Shown here: piece after piece, positions 12,030-24,734 of the stretch
Layout of the letters: each line of letters starts with the position of its first letter
Numbering within the stretch: the first letter of the stretch is position 1
Assembly (NCBI GenBank): GCA_019843655.1
Contig: JACDQD010000003.1
Span: 11,286,925-11,350,924, forward strand
From: Lethocerus indicus
Taxonomy: Eukaryota > Arthropoda > Insecta > Hemiptera > Belostomatidae
Direction of reading: 5' to 3'
Length of the DNA: 64,000 bases
Translations under genes and position numbers: made by a program
The notes under the pieces: generated by a model
Database searches by the model: none
The model's input: only the letters and a program-made list of their open reading frames with translations
What the model was told of the DNA's origin: nothing

Positions 12030-12520
12030 ATAATGGAGTCGAACAGCCCTTCACAGGAAGTAACGTTTGCTACACGTGACGGCGCCGGTCGCGTACATAA
12101 CCGAAATGGCGGCCTTTGGGTAATTGGGCAATCGGCAGAATCGAGAAAGTCGACAAAGAGCCGGAGAAGAAAGCCTCGTCTTGGGGTTGTTTGTGTTGGC
12201 CGTGGGGGCTCGGGGGGGTGGGGAGTTAGGGAACGTTCTCGTTCGGCCGGCACGAAAGAGGAAACCCGATCTCGACCGACACTGCGGCCCCCCGATCGGG
12301 GGGACCTTTCGTCCAGCGTTCTCTCCACTCTGTTTTCCGCTGGTTGCGAAACGCCGCCCAAGCAGATTGTAGAGGATTGTAGTTGTGCTGAGGAGAGACG
12401 AATATATAGGTTTCCAGGCACAGCCCGCCGCATGATTGCCCCCGGCTGGCACCCCCCGGTTACCTGGGCTCTTCCCCGCGCCTTTTACGGCCGCGGATAA
12501 GAAGGGTATTAACCTCAACT
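12030..12520. other. GC-rich, stop-poor island open in three overlapping frames
   Basis: One + frame of 155 codons (12033-12500) and two minus frames of 154 and 155 codons overlap here. None shows a domain, signal peptide or clear splice sites, and all are Arg/Ser/Pro-rich as expected of GC-rich chance frames. CpG dinucleotides are frequent. Best read as a composition effect or a regulatory island. Confidence 0.5.
12204..12231 (+). other. G-quadruplex-type motif
   Basis: Four G tracts of 5, 7, 4 and 3 separated by loops of 3, 1 and 5 bases on the + strand, inside the GC-rich island. Confidence 0.55.
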
Positions 12521-15500
12521 CGGATCTCGGCGTCTGTCGGGACTTTAAAAAAATGGGGCCTTTCGAAAAGAATCTATCTATTTCGGAGTACAGCGATTAT
12601 CAGTGTTGTCTGCTACGATATCAGTCCCAAAAGATATATAGCAAGGGCGCAGCTGTGCTGGAGTTTCAAAGACTATTACTTAATGACAATGATATTTGAA
12701 AATAATAAAGCGAAATTTAGATCTATACATAACCCCTTTGGCGATATATCGCCAAAACACGATAAGAGTTGTCAATGTTGTCAAGATAATAACTTTTTGA
12801 CTACGTATAATTTGACTAACGAGTACCGCAGGATCTGTTTATAGTTGAAACGTATTAATATTTATATGCTTCTTGTTACTTATAATTTCTAAAGGTTGAT
12901 ATTAATAGAAATAATAATCTGTCAACTATACATTAGACGACCTACAATTTGAATATATTAAACTGTTTATTGTACATATACTATTATTATGACTGCGAAA
13001 TATCATTTGTTATATTATTTTTCGGCTATGAAACAGACAATCACTTTCGATACAATGCACGTGAGAAGGAAATGTTGGAATGGTTTATAGTTTTTTATGA
13101 ACAGTTTTATGTCCAAATTCCTGAGGACTATATGGCCGACGGCCGAATCGGACCTAGTGTGACGTAGGGCCACGAAAAGCGGCTTTCAAAATAACATACA
13201 AGTACTACTTACACAAGTGGGCATCGTCCCATACTGGTCGTGCCCGAATAAGCTGGGCAGCGGCATCGTAACTCCGTGACGTGCAATCGGGCAGTAATTT
13301 TAGTACAGATGTTATTCACCGAAATGTTTTCGTGCATCGTGTTGAACTGTCGGTTTCTCCGGGTCGACTTTATGAATGGGCGGTCTCGTTCCTCAATTTT
13401 CAGGAGGAAACTGCCCCCCACCTTGAGCTTGACGGGCTCGATTCATCAAAATCTAGTATATTTGAATCTTATTTATTCCAGTCTTACGGCCAGTCAATAT
13501 CTTGTTAGAAGACATTTGAGCTTTGTTGCGTCAGGGAGGCTGTGCTGTACATTCTGGCGATAAGTCAGTGTGGTATCGAGAGAGATTGTGAGATTATTGG
13601 GGCGGTGGGCCCAAGCCCAAGTTGGGCTAATGATAAGCTCCGAAGGGAGGCCCTAATGCGATATTCGTGGCCCCCGTGGCCGGAGACAGATTGTTATTTG
13701 ATGGGCTCGGCACATAATTCACGCTAATAGTGGTCGGGCCCTGTTCCGGCACAGATTTAAATCACTCCCCGACGCTTTGTTGAAACATAGAAGCGGGCCG
13801 AGGTGTAATTACACGGGCCGTATATGGGGGCCGCGACACGGGGGGTCAATGGGCCCACTTCGGGCCCTTCCGTATCAATTTGGCAAGTAATTAACTGGAA
13901 CTTTACTTGTTTTTTTCAAGTCCGCTCCCCGTGCTATATTTGACAAGACGGAAAACGTCTTTCAACCGACCGCTGTGTTTGGAATACGAACACATAAATT
14001 AGTCTACTACATTTCATATGTAAACCTGAGCCTATACAAGGAGTTGGATGATGTAAATACTGGTCATAATATTCGAACACTTTTAATCTTTTATTATTCG
14101 CGGAGTCGAAATAAAAACGACCACATTATAAGAATCGTAAATATTTTCAGTTTCGTGTATTACTTAGTCTTAACATGAGCAATCGTTAATGTTACGATTT
14201 TTGCGACACGGCGAAATTATTTAATTTTATCTCTTATAGATTACCCCGAGTGTATTTTGTCAAAGGGGGAAAACCGGCCATACCGCGTCTCCGAAATGTG
14301 ATCGGAGCTATGAAGAAATAACGAGACGCGGCCGGAATGCAGACCCGGGAAAAAAATTCATTGCCCGGGGTACAGTTATATTATGTGTGCAGTGGGACCG
14401 AATAGGATAATTACTGGAATTTAAACCGATTAAACTCGGATAAAATAGTTCCGGGATAGAATGCGGGACATAAACTTTACGTTTTGGCTCGGTGAAGCGT
14501 GAAAATGCGACGCCGGAACGGGCGCTAAACACGACAGGTATTTAACGCACCGGCCGGCCAGAGCGGCCCTTCAATGGGGGAACATCTAACCGTTTCCTTA
14601 ACATTCTAGCCATCGCAAAGCTGTTTCTTCTACCCGGCAATCCGTTCTTCGAGAAACGATTTATCCGAGCATACGTAACCGTAAGTAACACGGAGCTCGA
14701 GCATAAAGTACAGTCCGACGGGACCGAACCTAGTGTACAATTTCTGATACGAATTTCGGACCGATCTTCGCGATATAAATTTCATTAGAATGTAGTATTA
14801 TAACGAGCCGGGGTCCACGGATGCTGAGCGGTTTGAAGCCCGCCTCCGGCGGTGTAGCTTGGCTGGCTCGTTTAGCACTTGCTTCTTGGGGAGTTAAAAC
14901 GATATTGGCTGAAAGAAATACACAACATCGCTTTAGTTGGCTTCGGCCTCAGGGCCGATGGTTATGTCATCGTAATGAGCCAGTATAACAGGGTGCGAAA
15001 ATTTACATTAAAATAACGACGCAACTGCGGAATTTGTAAACTTAACATTCTGATACCCAAATAGATTAATTCCATTCAGGCTTGTTTATAAGTTCCTGTA
15101 AATGCTCCTCTACTTGTAAGAACGGTTGAAAATATTGGTGTAACATTATTGGGATAAACAGCGAGAAGTCATCATTCTTGAAATCTTCTGTATCCATTCC
15201 TTATCTTTGTAACAGTGCTGACAGGATGTCTCACTCGCAACTGATATTCGTAGGAGTCTCTCTAATCTACTAACAGAATGTTACCGAAGACGATGTGAAG
15301 AAAAACTTGTTCGGCATAAGACTACATCAGCATTTAGAGGCAGCTTGGAACAACGGCATTAGAGTAGTTGTGATATATTTAAAGTAAACCTTCTCATATG
15401 AAGTTTTCTCCTATAATAATTTTTGCGATAAGCAATACAGAGGGAATAAGAAAAACCCTCTATCCCATTAAAAGACAAATGTTTCCTGTTAGTTTTCTCT

Positions 15501-18500
15501 TAATTGCCGGTTCGCTTTCGACCGGCGACGTCGAAAGTATCGGAATTTAAAATGGGAATTTAGATAGTACTTTCTACGAGGATCAATAAGGTCGGCTGGA
15601 TGAACGCGCGTGAAGTACGGCTTCCTGTACACCTGCGAGCATCATGAAAAAGGCCCCGGGGCGATAGCGCCGCTCGAAAGGAGAAAAATGCCTTCAACGC
15701 GGGACATTATCGGAATGTTCATTGCCCTCTGTGAACAGGCGCTGGGGCATTCCTCAAAGTCCCCATACCCCGAGCAGTCGCGGTATCCCTCTAATTAAAT
15801 GATTAAGCGAAAGTCGCCACTTCGCAATCATCTCGCTCCCATCATCGTATACCGACTCGAGGGGGGCCGAAACGGAGCACATCCGACGGACGGTGAGATA
15901 GAATTTTGAATTTCACCCGGCATAAAAATTCCTGAGATTAGGACCGGAAAGATTGCTTAATCCCAAACTCCAATTTTCGGCCATGAAAAAGGAACAGTTA
16001 GACAGTAAAAATATAGAAATAACCCCGAGTTATAAACACAACATTCCATTAAAAAGCACATTTCTAATATTCGGTGGAATTTGTATTCGGGCTCTTTTTA
16101 GTACCGAAACGGCATTCACATCATTCTCTTTAAATAAAGATTTATTTAGCACAAATTTTTGACCCGGCGTATATTTTCTTCATATGTAGACCTTGGTTCT
16201 CCTAGGGATTATTTAATTTTCTATTTTTCGTTTCTTTTGTCTGGGAACAGACCATGTTTAATTATTTGTATAATACTTCAATTACTTTGTGTCGCACGTA
16301 TGGATCACGCAAGTAGGCTATGTGTAACGGGCACTGTTCTGACATTCTTAACATGAATGTTGTTCCATTCCACCCACACTGTTAGCTGTGGGCTATAGAA
16401 AGTACAATTACTTATATTTTATTAACATAACGTAAGTTTTAATATAATTTTCAGTTTCAACATCTTATTAAGCATCTATTATATCAGTCTACTGTTCAGT
16501 ACAGTTCGAAATTCTTCTCCGGCCTATTTTTTTTGGTAAAATATCTGGCTTATATCACGGTATAGTCCCCATTTCCCAATGTAATTCCAAGCCAAGGATA
16601 CATATTGTTTCAAAATACACTAATTTGGCTGTCCTGGGCTATTCAGACAAGACCTTGAATTTGCTGCCACGAAAACTAGTTTACACACCGCGGGATAGTA
16701 ATTATTTTTCGCTACGGTTGTCCAGAATGATTACGGCGATTCGACACTTATAGATAAATGTAAGCCTTTACGGTATCCTGGAAAAGCACGCGCATACATC
16801 AATTATCGCTCGGAGTGGTTTTCAAAACGCTTTCCAACAGATGTTGGTCTTGAATTATACACAGATACAATTATATATGCCGACTCTTAATTAAAGAGCC
16901 ATAAATAAAGTGGCAACGTTTCCCACTCCAAGTGCCAATTCTTAGAATCGGTTTCGCAATACAATCATCAACATCATTATGGCATTCATTATAGAAATAT
17001 GTATTGTATCCTACATCTATTTCGTTTCCATAACAAGTAAATGTATTAAATTCTTATATTCTTAGATTTTCCTCAATAAATCTTTAAAGGCAAGTCTTAC
17101 GGATACGCGGCCACTTCTCTTATCAATATTAATATTATATTGAAAAAGCTACATAATTAAGTATAATTAATGATAATTATATACAGGCGTTTCAGTTTCG
17201 CTTCGCAGCAATGCATGTCGTATATCAGACAAACACTTATCGAACGAATATCATGTAGTTTAGACAGAATTTTTCTCTTGTTACCAAAACATTTCATGAT
17301 TGTGATATTTTAGATGAAAGATATCTACGTTTCCGTGGTAAATTGCAGATAGGGGCTTATCGTCCGGCGAAGTTCTATTTCTACTGAATATTAAGTCAGT
17401 GTATATATTATTTTTCGATACCATCTCGGTAGGGATCAGAATACCGTAGCACCAATATAGGATCTTATTCGAGGTAAACCGAATTCCGGAATTTGTTTTG
17501 AAACAGGGACCACATTTATGTTACGCAAGTTATAATGATTCATTAACACTCTCTTGCGATCTCCTCAAATTTGGATTGAGAAATCCGAGTTGGATCCTAT
17601 ATTATACTCAACTTGCGTCGCACATGAGGACAATATATTTGAGATACTTGTTATGTTAGGTTCGGATTGCCGTTTATCTTTATGATTTAAACAGTCAAAG
17701 TGCGTTTGATTACAACACGTAATCAAGAGTGTCATGAAAAAAGTTATTTGTGAAATGAGTAACTCAGAAGATTTGTGTATTTTGTTCGCAGTTGGGGAAG
17801 TACGACTCGGGAATGCCAACACGGGCTAAATCTGGACAGCGGTAATAACTCACTTTTATCGGCCCCGTTTCCCTTTTTCGGGGCCCGACCGCGTCAAATC
17901 GATTACACAGTCGGCCGAGGGCCGTTTTCAATAATGTCGTTTTAAACTGCGAGCAACATAAACGGGCGGCAATTAACGCCGTGCCCAGGGCATCCGTAAT
18001 AGCGCAACGGCGATAATAATAGGCGGCTTGTCGGCGCGGGGGGAAACCGGGTCAAGAGTAATGCGGCCAGAGCGCCGATATAACTCGGGAGCGTTGCGTG
18101 TCCCGAAGATGATCGATGGTCAATTTGCCAGCTAATGAACCCGCGGGGGAGTCGGAGGGAGGGAGCCGCCCTAATGTATTCCGAAACCGGCTAATGGTTT
18201 CCACTTCCATTATGGCCGGCCAGACATTAGCCGATGTTTCCCGGCCTCCGAACTAGTTCCGACAGCATAAAATAGAAAATTTATATTGAAAATTCGTCCA
18301 GAGGATTATCATTGTATTATTAACACATTGAAGATCGTGGTTTACGACCGAATCAGTTCTCTGCTCCCTTTGTTTTGACTCCACAGTGAAGCCCCTTGTG
18401 CCTTGTCCATTTCGAATAATAATTGACGCTTTAAATAATACGTTCTATAGAGAATATTATTACTAGAGTTCTAGAGTTAGTAATTTCTTAAATTAACTGA

Positions 18501-18900
18501 AATACTAGACGGAAAAGAAATATTTATTTAAATAATTTGGTGCGTAGTCGATTGGTTGATGTTGCATTTAGTCTCTCGGAACTATTGGTTACTGTTCCAA
18601 TGATGATTATTATGTACACAATTTATTTCGTGTCACTGTATTCGCAGAATACATGTTATATACTGCTGTATTCTAGACGGCGGCTTAATGATGTTTCTCT
18701 GGATTGTATATCTCTAAGAAAAAATAGTGATAAAACTAACGGTAACATCAAAAGAGTCAGAGGGTATTGCCGCGGGGAGGATTCAGAATTCTCAAAATGT
18801 CCATTTTTCTCCTCCGGGCCCGTTCCAATTGGTCGGTTAGCGGCATTCGGGGCCCCTTAACTAAGCCCGTCGCCCAAACCGCATAACAAGCATTCTGCCA
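12521..18900. other. Mosaic intergenic DNA
   Basis: GC-rich islands near 13550-13880, 14260-14620 and 17850-18260 alternate with AT-rich spacers. Open frames are under 110 codons and unrecognised. No transposon ends or RNA genes were seen. Confidence 0.5.
12737..12756. repeat. 20-bp perfect palindrome
   Basis: TTTGGCGATATATCGCCAAA reads identically on both strands with no spacer. Well under one such palindrome is expected by chance in a window of this size. Confidence 0.9.
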
Positions 18901-18919
18901 GTCACCGGCCGACCCACTG

Positions 18920-18952
18920 TATAAAGCCCAATTTCACTTTCCGATGTCAGTT
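18920..18952 (+). promoter_or_regulatory. TATA plus TCAGTT core promoter, possible
   Basis: TATAAA at 18920-18925 and the arthropod initiator TCAGTT at 18947-18952 (A at 18949) lie 29 bases apart, which is the normal spacing for a focused insect promoter. It was the best TATA/initiator pair found by eye on the + strand. No annotated gene is attached to it; an ATG at 19005 follows 56 bases downstream. Confidence 0.35.
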
Positions 18953-19133
18953 CAGATTAGCTGTTGGCCAATCGCTAATGAACAGCGTTTGATTCGGCAA
19001 TAATATGCCGCATAACGCCGGCACTGTAAACAAGCGGGGGGCGAAAGGAGGAAAGCGCCGACGTGGACAGTCGTTTATTCGAGAGCCATTAGCCAAGAGT
19101 TCATTAAAGTCCACAGTTGACTGGCAAATAGAC
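18949..19133 (+). other. Candidate first exon downstream of the 18920 promoter
   Basis: From the predicted start site, the first ATG (18978) opens only a four-codon frame. The ATG at 19005 opens a frame of 43 codons up to a GTATGT donor at 19134. The peptide is basic (KRGAKGGKRRR) with no signal peptide and no domain I recognise. If unspliced, the frame would run to 19283. It is reported only because promoter, ATG and donor lie in order. Confidence 0.15.
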
Positions 19134-22100
19134 GTATGTGGGTCGGAAGGACGTACCCGTCGGGCGTCCCAACTATTTACTAAAAGAACGAATTCGGATC
19201 GTGTTCAGAGCTGTTTCTTTGACGTAACATGTATTCAAATTACACGGGATAAAATCTGTACCTTGGATTTAAGTAAAGTATAGGTCAGGAATTTCCAGGA
19301 AGTCTCCGCGTCCGGGGAGGATTTGTTGTATCGGATTGCGGGAACACGTATAACGGTATCGATGGGAGAGAAGGCCGCCCCGACAACTCAACGCACGAGA
19401 CAAGGTTTTCCCGCTCGGACCGAGATAAAATGACAATTTATTGCAAATCATATTAATCCGAGAGTTCGATTGCCGATCGCGCTCATTAGCCCGCCAAGGA
19501 GACATGGCGCTCTCGTCCCGGACTCCGCTGACATTTCTCTTATAATTAATTTCTCCGGAGATATAGGACCATGTATTTTCAAAAATAGAAAAAAGCAAAA
19601 AAAAAATTGGTACAAGTTTCCTGATTGTTGACTTTTAACATGGAATTTCCAGTCTTTCTCACACGGAGGACATCGAGTGCCAACCAAAGCCGACCTCGAT
19701 TCTTAGCACTCACTTTATCGGCTTATCTCATTAAATGACAATTTCCGCTTACCGAAGACTTATTCTGGGTATTGTTGGAATCTCGGTTCTTCAAGAGCCT
19801 TGATGTATTAAAATAAAAGTGAGCCCGTGTTTATTTGTTTGCGATGTGGGTGTCGCGATGAAAGGGCACTCAGGAATGGGTATATTATTGAGACCGGATT
19901 GAAGAGCGGCTGAGTTTATAGCGGAATGCACAAAGGCGGACGGCCGGCCGGGGCGAAGGTACGAGGCGGGGGACGGTCGCCACTTTCCTCCTATCGAGGA
20001 ATCCGCCCGATAATTTACCGTTAGAGTCATCAATAAAATTGCTTCGATTGTATTAAAAATGCGCTAAACGGAATCCAGTAGCAATGTTGTTCTAGTTTAC
20101 GACTTCGAAACCGGACGGTCCGCCTCCGAGGAAAAGAGCCATCGGCACAATCCGCCCGGGAGGAGCAACACTGTTTTATTTATTGCGATGGCGGGGCTGA
20201 TATAGAGAGGCCAGAAGACGGAAAGAGCGTATAAAATCACTTATAAAAAATCCCGGCATAAAACGCCCTGAAATACGGCGGGTGAAATAAAATAAACGTA
20301 AAACTTTAAAACGCCCACCGATTTATTCGACGAGGATTCGAGTGGAGTCGGATTTTACGATTTCTCGATGAAAAGCGTCGTGGCTCCACTGGGGTGGGGT
20401 TGTACCCCATGTTCTGCCGGCAACCAACTAACCCAGTTTTCAGGCTCAAACATCAAACAGTTTACTAGATACGTGGCACAAGAATAATACGATTCCCCAC
20501 AGACAATCCATGGTAAAAGTGAAGAGCGTTGGTAGAATCATCAGTCGTTCAATTTTCAGAATAATGGAAGAGAAGTACTGTTACTCGAGACATAGTTGCA
20601 TCATAAAAAGATAACTGAAAAATTTGTATAATCCCAGGCAGTAACCGCTATAGTTATAGTAATAGAAACGAGGGATGAAACATGGTGATCCGACGGGATG
20701 TTAACATTTACGACACCATATAAATATTCATTAAACGGAATATAGGTCCATTAAATACCATCGACGTCGTTGGTGAAAGCGTTTTCTCTGCCTAAACAGT
20801 TCTCGACTAGAGATAGGCAGACTGACGGGTATCGATATTATATGGTTTGTGATAATGGAGCCAATTCTGGTCCTCGTACCTGTGGCCGTTTAGATAAACT
20901 AGAATCGGAAAAAAGTCATTGCAATTAAGATTTGTTTCATTGTTTGCCCCAAAAACGGTGGATTCCTGCGGAACGTCCGTTAGGAATTATCAATCACCAC
21001 CCTGGCAATCGGTCAATTCAAAGACTACCAGGTTGGTCTATTAAATAATTCACTCCGAAACGCGCCCCCTCCTCCTGGGTCCAGGATACGTATCTGATTA
21101 ATGGTAGGCATTAAAAACAGTTGTAGTTATTAAGATAGGAGCGAGGGTTGTCGTTAGGTGCGCGCGCGGGAGCGGAGGCCGCTTGCGTGGGATTGCCGAA
21201 ACGGACCTCTCAATTAGGAGGCTGGACGATGGTGGAAAGAGATTAGGGTTCGTTGAATTATTCATGAAGTGATAGGCGGTCATCCGACGACTCGTCGACA
21301 AAGAGACGACTACCGGCCGGGGTCAGGTCGGTGGGGGGAAATAACGAAAATCAAATTTTCACAGCTCTCCGACCCCACAGGCTTTGGCCGTCTCACGTTC
21401 GACTATCTTTATTTTCAATCTGGCAAACAGTGCGAGAACTTTTAGTACTAACCTTGGAGCGGTGCGAATACTCATATTTTCGGTCCACCATTAAGCCTGG
21501 ATAGAAACATTTTTCGGAAAAAAAGGAAAACGCGGGTTTCAAATATGAGACAGTTCTCTTGGTTTGGACAGCGGAAATATGATAACTTGTATAATAAAAC
21601 GATTTGCCCGTGATTTACACGAAACATGGTACAACAACTATTATTTTCATCGCTTTAACTATATCAAAATTAAAACTTTACTAAACACACTACTGACATT
21701 GATTGGAATTTGTTAAAATATTAATGCATTACAGGAAATGGATAGGATGATTAAACAAACGCAAAATGGCTCTAAAATGTATTGTTGAATAAGGTAATTC
21801 GTGGCCCAGACGCAATAAAATAAGAAAGAGACGATAACGAAATCGAAATTGAACGCTGCTTACTTTTCTGACCTTCAGCAATGTCATAATAATAATTTGC
21901 ATTAAATGACAATTCACTCCGGACCATTTCACTGTAATTTCTTTCGACATTATACTGCGTGGAAATTTGGGATTATGGGCTCGACCTCGATCATTTGCAC
22001 ATTTTATTATCGTTGGTATCGGCCAGACGCCATATCTCAGTACCAAGTGAGATCACGTTGGGGGAACAGAACAAATTCGTATGTTTCTAAGATTGAAACA

Positions 22101-24130
22101 AATAAAATTTTATCGCAGACTGCTGTTCACGGTGAGAGACAGTTCTCGACCAGAATATAAAATGTCAATTTTATAGTTTAACATCGTCTAACATTTATAT
22201 CATAAAAGTATTGAAACTAGTACGTCAGATTCCAAGTAAACAACGTTCGTCGTGTCTTTTCTCTCACTTTAATAATAGTGGCCGGTTTTGCAAGGGTTGA
22301 CATTCTCATATTGTACACTACTGGAGCTCTGTATTCAGTGGCGTGGAACACTCGGGCGTTACATCCTTCTGGCGATGACGAGAAGATCTCGCGGCGACGC
22401 GCGCCCACGTCCTTCATTTTACGAGTCCCGCCGGCGTGGGCACAGCTTCGTAACCGCCGATGAAACCGTTCGAAACTCGCCTCAGTTTTGAATACGTTGA
22501 TACTGGAGCGTCGTATCCACGGACTCGCAAAAGCCCGTAATGTATAAAAGATAAATTCGAGATAACAAAAAAAACCTTACAAGGACAGCGCCGTCGTTCA
22601 CCGGCTCAGCACGCCCCGGCCCCGATCTCAAGAGGGGTCCGGCTACTACGTAAAAGCTCCCGAAGGTAAATTTCCATATAACATCCTCACCGGGATTATA
22701 TATTATATATTATTATGTATCGGGGGGAGATCGTAAAACCGGGACGGCTGTATTAGGGGGATCTTCAATGTCAATTACCCGGCCGTCGGAGGACGGGCAC
22801 TTCTGAAACTGTTTCCGAAGTTGTAAATTCGGAATTTTACTGTGCCCTCTCCTCGGTGCCACGAGGAGTACCGGCCGATTCTCGAACAGTTTTCCGGGGG
22901 TTGGACTTTTAACGTCCGCGGGACGTGCTAAATGGGACATTCCTATGTTAACTCGGTTGGAAGATAAAATAAGAAAATTATTGGGCGAATGGTGGGGGGC
23001 GGGGTGCAGGAAATAAGGGCGGGCAAGGGAAAAAAATTGTAACGGCTAGCCGTAAACTGAATTTATCGATCAATTAATATTCCCTCGGTCCGATATTATA
23101 ATGTTCGCCATAAATTCTTGTCTGGGACTCATTTTTCTGTCCATTTTTTCCCTACTAGGCTGGATTTCCGAGCGATTTCAACTCAATTCCGCCCGTGGCG
23201 TATCAGCGGCAGCACGTGACACAACACACACACCGTCATGTGAAATCCGTAGAGCAGGATAAATACATTTTTAAGAATTTCTTACAGAAGAATTGCTAAG
23301 AAAGTCATTTATGAGATGAAGTACGACGAACGATAGAAAATTAGATGTTTTCATTTTGCGCAACCTATACGGTTCCGAAAAAGATTAGCAATTTTGGTTA
23401 TACAAATGTTACCCGTGAAAGCATCACAATAAACCGAAGATCGTAATAATAGCCTCAAATATCCTCCTTGGATGGCTAGGGTTTCCACACGGTGTTGCAA
23501 TTTTCCAAGTTAAGTCGCGTTAAATGTTTCAACTTTATAAATCAACTGAATTGCGACGTAATGACACCGGTCAATTCATTTCTGACCGGTAGCCAACAAA
23601 ATCGCAAGCCAGGACTGAAACTCGACGACCTCACAACCCCCTAATAACATTATACGGAAAATTATAGCAGCTTATTATCCACATTTAGTACACAACGTTT
23701 CGATTCTTGAAATGCTTTATGTACTCTGTATAATGATTAGTTCCGCAATGGTAGCTGTTTTATTTGAAAACGTCCACCTCACCTAACCGCACGAATCTAC
23801 ATGCTAATCTGCTTACAAAAAGAGCACGAGGCAAAAAAAAGTACGTTTTTCCAGCCGCTGTCACGACAGCGGTCTAATTCTAGACAAACGTCCGGCCTCC
23901 TCGTACGGCTTTCGAAAGGTTAAATTATCCGCTAGCCCACTTCCTCAGGGCGTGCACCGGGGCTACGATTTGTCGGGGAAAAATAGCCGAGAGGACCCTG
24001 CAGCGGTGGAAAGGTATACGTACGCAAGTCGTGAAGCGATTCGCCGGCGGGTATCATCGGAGGTCCCGATTGTTAGAGAGGAGGAAAACCAGCAACGATG
24101 ATTGGCCTCGTCAAATACGTTATGTATGCA

Positions 24131-24196
24131 TCTCTCTCTCTCTCGCTCTTCTCCTTCTCCCTCCCGCCCTCCCCCTCACTCTCTCTCGCTCTCTCC
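24131..24196. repeat. CT-rich low-complexity tract
   Basis: About 66 almost pure pyrimidines, beginning with (TC)7 and passing through CCTCC-type runs. It produces spurious Leu/Ser-rich frames. Confidence 0.9.
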
Positions 24197-24663
24197 GGGT
24201 ATTTGTATTCGGGAGTGCTCGGCGACGACCACGGGTTGTTATCGGCAGTTAGGTGGACCCGACCGGCCATTAACCAGCACGTAATGGGACCGACGTGAAA
24301 CTCCGCTCCCGCCTTTCCTAGGAAAGAATTGCGGCTTCTCCCTCCCGTATTTGATCCGGATATTTTCGTTTTGGATATTGCAGGCGCGTGTACACGGCCA
24401 TTTTTCAACGTTGCCCGATGATCTATCGGTTTTTTTTTGTAATGTCCCTCATATAATGGAAGAATTTGATTTATCTGCTTTGAAATTACGCACTATATAC
24501 ATATAAGTTATTTTCGGCGCGAAAGAGATTACTTTTAAAATAAAAACAAATATAATTCAGTAACACAAATCAGATCACCACGAGCAGCTGGGAGAAGAGA
24601 CTACACTAAAACAGCCTGTTAATATTAAATTTCTTTTTCTGCTGAAATAATTCAATTATTGAA

Positions 24664-24734
24664 ATATGTGGTTTTTATTCTTATATGTGTGGTATTATAC
24701 GCATATGTGGGATATGTGTGGTATTTATATGTGG
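24664..24734. repeat. Degenerate tandem repeat of ATATGTG(TGG)
   Basis: Five copies of ATATGTG, mostly followed by GTATT or GG, start at 24664, 24683, 24703, 24712 and 24727. The variable spacing suggests a decayed minisatellite. Confidence 0.7.
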
